A stretch of 64,000 nt of DNA, from assembly GCA_030041005.1 (NCBI GenBank), contig JASHOR010000102.1:1-64000 (forward strand), in the 5' to 3' direction. The stretch comes from Xanthobacteraceae bacterium (GTDB lineage Bacteria; Pseudomonadota; Alphaproteobacteria; Rhizobiales; Xanthobacteraceae). Below the pieces are notes generated by a model, which saw only the letters and a program-made list of their open reading frames with translations, made no database searches and was not told the DNA's origin. Positions 61,595 to 64,000 of the stretch are shown here, piece after piece. The position numbers were made by a program, and so were the translations under genes. How positions within the stretch are numbered: position 1 is the stretch's first letter; the number at the start of each line of letters is the position of its first letter.

Positions 61595-63412
61595 ATGTGG
61601 ACGCTGCCCCTCCTGTTGCTCGCGGTGACCATTCTGCTCTCGATTCCGATGAGCAAATATTTTGCCTGGATCATGGACGGCCGCTACCGCGCACCGCGCG
61701 TGCTTGCGTGGTTCGAAGAGCGTCTTAACACCGGTCAGCAGAACTGGAAGCAGTACGTCATCGCGATGATGGCATTTACGGCCGTGCTGTTCACTTACGG
61801 CTACGTCGTCCTTTGCCTGCAGCCGATAGCGCCGCTCAATCCGCTCGGGCGAAGCATCCTCGCCCCTTCCTTGATCTTCAATACCGTCATTTCATTCCTG
61901 ACGAATACCAACCTGCAGCATTATTCGGGCGATCAGCACCTTTCGAATTTCAGCCAGATATTTTTCATCCTGCCGAACATGTTTCTGTCGGCGTCGATCG
62001 GCTTTTGCGCGCTGTCTGCGATCATTCGCGCATTTCGCGGCGAGGCGACTGTCGGCAACTTCTTCGTCGATATGTGGCGGGTTGTCGCCTACATCTACGT
62101 CCCGGCCGCGCTGATCATCGGTGCCATCTTCATTCATGAGGGCATGCCGATGACCTACCAAAGCGAGCAGACTGTCACCACGCTCGAACCGGCATCGATG
62201 GGCGTGGACGATCACGGCGCGGCCAAGCCGCAGAACATCATCGTTGGGCCGGTCGCCGCAGTCATTCCGATCAAGATGCTCGGCACTAACGGCGGCGGTT
62301 TCTACGGCATGAACTCCGCCGTGCCGCTCGAGAATCCGACGGCGGTATCAAATTTCGTCACGACGTTCGCCATGATGATCTTCCCGTTCAGCCTGGTGCT
62401 GATGTTCGGGCGCATGCTGGGGCGAATACGCCACTCGGTCGTCATCTATTGCGTGATGCTGGCGATGATGGTCGGGTTGATCTGGTGGACGATCAATTGG
62501 GACACGCTGCGACCCAACCCGGCGTTTACCGGAACGTCAGTCGAACGCAGTTACCAGATCGCTGACGCAACCGCGCCCGGCGGTCATCGCGCAGTCGTGC
62601 TGCCGGCAGTCGCGAGCCTGCCCGTCGACCAGAGTCTCGGCAATCTCGAAGGCAAGGAATTGCGCTTCGGCACCTCGGCCGGCGCCGTCTTTGCCGCCGT
62701 CACTACCGACGTGACCTGCGGCGCGGTGAACGGGGAGATGGACAGTCTCAACCCGACCGCCAGCCTGTCGCCGTTTATCGGCATGTGGCTCAACTGCGTG
62801 TTTGGCGGCAAGGGCGTGGGCATGATCAACCTGCTTTTGTTCCTCATCATCGGCGTCTTCCTCGCCGGACAGATGGTCGGGCGCAGTCCCGAATATCTTG
62901 GCCGTAAAGTGGGCGCGCGCGAAATGAAGCTCGCGGTGATCGCGCTGCTCGTTCACCCGTTCCTCATCCTCGGACCGAGCGGCTTGTTCGCCGCCACCGG
63001 CTGGGGCACAGGCGCGGAAAGCAATCCGGGCGCGCACGGCTTCTCGCAGATCGTCTATCAATTCTCATCGGCGTCGGCCAACAATGGCTCGGCGTTCGAC
63101 GGTCTCGGTGTGACCTACGGATTTAACAACAATCCCAACCCGGCGCCGGAGGCCGTGCCGTTGGACATTGCCACCGGCTTGGTCATGCTGTTCTCGCGCT
63201 ATCTGCCGATCATCGCACCGATCGCCATGGCCTTTTTCCTCGGCCGCAAGAAGGTGGCGCCAGCCTCGCTGGGCACAATGCGCGATGACACGATCACCTT
63301 TGGCGTCCTGTTGCTAGGGACCATCATCATCATCGGCGCTCTCCTCTTTCTTCCAGTCGCGGCACTCGGCCCGCTCGCCGAGCACTTCGGGCCAATTCCG
63401 TTCGGCGGCTAA
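61595..63412 (+). CDS. kdpA: KdpA, potassium-binding subunit of the K+-transporting ATPase
   Basis: 605 residues, somewhat longer than the about 560 of E. coli KdpA. It is the channel-like subunit with four pore-loop units. Filter regions seen: TNTNLQHYSGD, LGTNGGGFYGMNSAVPLENPT, TCGAVNGEMDSLNPTASL and SASANNGSAFDGLG. About ten membrane helices. An extra stretch (about residues 310-360, VERSYQIADATAPGGHRAVVLPAVAS) accounts for part of the added length. It follows kdpF by 57 bases and precedes kdpB by 38. Confidence 0.95.
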   Translation: MWTLPLLLLAVTILLSIPMSKYFAWIMDGRYRAPRVLAWFEERLNTGQQNWKQYVIAMMAFTAVLFTYGYVVLCLQPIAPLNPLGRSILAPSLIFNTVISFLTNTNLQHYSGDQHLSNFSQIFFILPNMFLSASIGFCALSAIIRAFRGEATVGNFFVDMWRVVAYIYVPAALIIGAIFIHEGMPMTYQSEQTVTTLEPASMGVDDHGAAKPQNIIVGPVAAVIPIKMLGTNGGGFYGMNSAVPLENPTAVSNFVTTFAMMIFPFSLVLMFGRMLGRIRHSVVIYCVMLAMMVGLIWWTINWDTLRPNPAFTGTSVERSYQIADATAPGGHRAVVLPAVASLPVDQSLGNLEGKELRFGTSAGAVFAAVTTDVTCGAVNGEMDSLNPTASLSPFIGMWLNCVFGGKGVGMINLLLFLIIGVFLAGQMVGRSPEYLGRKVGAREMKLAVIALLVHPFLILGPSGLFAATGWGTGAESNPGAHGFSQIVYQFSSASANNGSAFDGLGVTYGFNNNPNPAPEAVPLDIATGLVMLFSRYLPIIAPIAMAFFLGRKKVAPASLGTMRDDTITFGVLLLGTIIIIGALLFLPVAALGPLAEHFGPIPFGG

Positions 63413-63450
63413 GCCCGATCCCGCTGCAACATTCGTTATGGAGCATGGCC

Positions 63451-64000
63451 ATGGAAATCGTAGGCCCAACGACGCACGATAGAAAAGGCGGCAGGTGGCA
63501 GCAGCTGTTCTCGACTCCCCTGGTGCTCAGCGCCATGAAGCAGTCGTTGATCATGCTGCGGCCCGACATCCAGTGGCAAAACCCGGTGATGTTCGTCGTC
63601 GAGATTGGTGCGCTCTTGACGCTGGCGTTCATCCTGCGCGCCGTGTTCGGCGGCGCTGCAGGGCCGTTCTCGCTCGGCTATTTCGTGGCGTTGGACTTCT
63701 GGCTGTGGCTGACGGTGCTGTTCGCCAACTTCGCGACCGCGTTCGCCGAGGAGCGCGGGCGGGCGCAGGCTGAGTTTCTCCGTCGCACCCGCGTTGCCAC
63801 GCCCGCCAAGCGTTTGCTCGCCGATGGACGTACTGAAGACATCACCTCAATCCGGCTGAAGCCCGGCGATTGCGTCGTAGTGAACGCGGGAGAACCGATT
63901 CCCGGTGACGGCGAGGTCATCGAGGGCATCGCGTCGGTAGACGAATCCGCAATCACCGGCGAGTCGGCGCCGGTGCTCCGCGAAGCCGGCGGCGACCGTT
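63451..64000 (+). CDS. kdpB: KdpB, catalytic subunit of the K+-transporting ATPase (runs off the window)
   Basis: 183 codons seen, open to the right edge. It is a P-type ATPase: early helices (MFVVEIGALLTLAFILRAVF, FWLWLTVLFANFATAFAEERGRAQAEFLRRTR), then the actuator domain with PGDCVVVNAGEPIPGDGEVIEG and the SVDESAITGESAPV loop (TGES phosphatase motif). The DKTG phosphorylation site lies beyond the end. ATG 63451 has GGAG 7 bases upstream; ATG 63445 would leave only one base of spacing. Confidence 0.95.
   Translation, partial: MEIVGPTTHDRKGGRWQQLFSTPLVLSAMKQSLIMLRPDIQWQNPVMFVVEIGALLTLAFILRAVFGGAAGPFSLGYFVALDFWLWLTVLFANFATAFAEERGRAQAEFLRRTRVATPAKRLLADGRTEDITSIRLKPGDCVVVNAGEPIPGDGEVIEGIASVDESAITGESAPVLREAGGDR

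Overview
The window is high-GC DNA (roughly two thirds G+C by eye) with an alphaproteobacterial gene set. It most likely comes from the order Hyphomicrobiales (Rhizobiales), on the Bradyrhizobium/Pseudolabrys/Xanthobacteraceae side. The reasons are a circularly permuted two-piece tmRNA gene beside an alphaproteobacterial sspB, the fumC-DUF4169-ribbon-helix-helix neighbourhood, hflK-hflC-degP, several orphan TctC/Bug binding proteins, and dense intergenic palindromic repeats. The genus is inference. No tRNA, rRNA, CRISPR, integrase or transposase was seen.

Layout. 1-8.7 kb: an amidohydrolase tail, an Asp-box propeller protein, a RelE/Xre toxin-antitoxin pair lying next to a duplicated tail of the propeller gene, a GIY-YIG nuclease among repeats, a UvrD helicase whose reading frame carries palindromic repeats, a Vgb-like propeller and a thioesterase. 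8.7-19.8 kb: a D-lactate/glycolate-type FAD oxidase, a large AsmA-like protein, fumC with two small companions, sspB, the permuted ssrA gene, and thyA convergent with a long folA. 20.7-29.5 kb: hflK-hflC-degP, a DUF1015 gene, miaA, a Rieske oxygenase and an exported unknown. 29.8-39.1 kb: a branched-chain amino acid block (leader peptide and attenuator, ilvB, a Rossmann reductase, ilvH; an FMN reductase divergent from an HxlR regulator; ilvC; a PEBP-like protein; a Nudix-like protein; leader peptide, leuA). 39-60.7 kb: an accessory-looking region with two cupins, four orphan TctC proteins, NTF2-like, VOC, CMD and GYD small proteins, two flavoprotein oxidoreductases, a polysaccharide deacetylase, a DUF1007-NicO metal export pair and a DapA-like protein without its catalytic lysine. 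61.2-64 kb: the start of a kdp potassium-pump operon with a 31-residue membrane peptide ahead of kdpF; kdpB runs off the end.

How the genes work together. ilvB, ilvH, ilvC and leuA form the valine/leucine path. Both ilvB and leuA are preceded by short reading frames rich in branched-chain codons, which suggests ribosome-mediated attenuation. The tmRNA and SspB act in one pathway (tagging and delivery of stalled peptides to ClpXP), as do HflKC and the DegP-type protease (envelope quality control).

The most unusual structure is a repeat made of two hairpins (about 145-170 bp, outer ends CTAGTGT/ACACTAG). It occurs in seven copies at six intergenic places, six of them intact or nearly so, nearly always just after the stop codon of a plus-strand gene and in either orientation.
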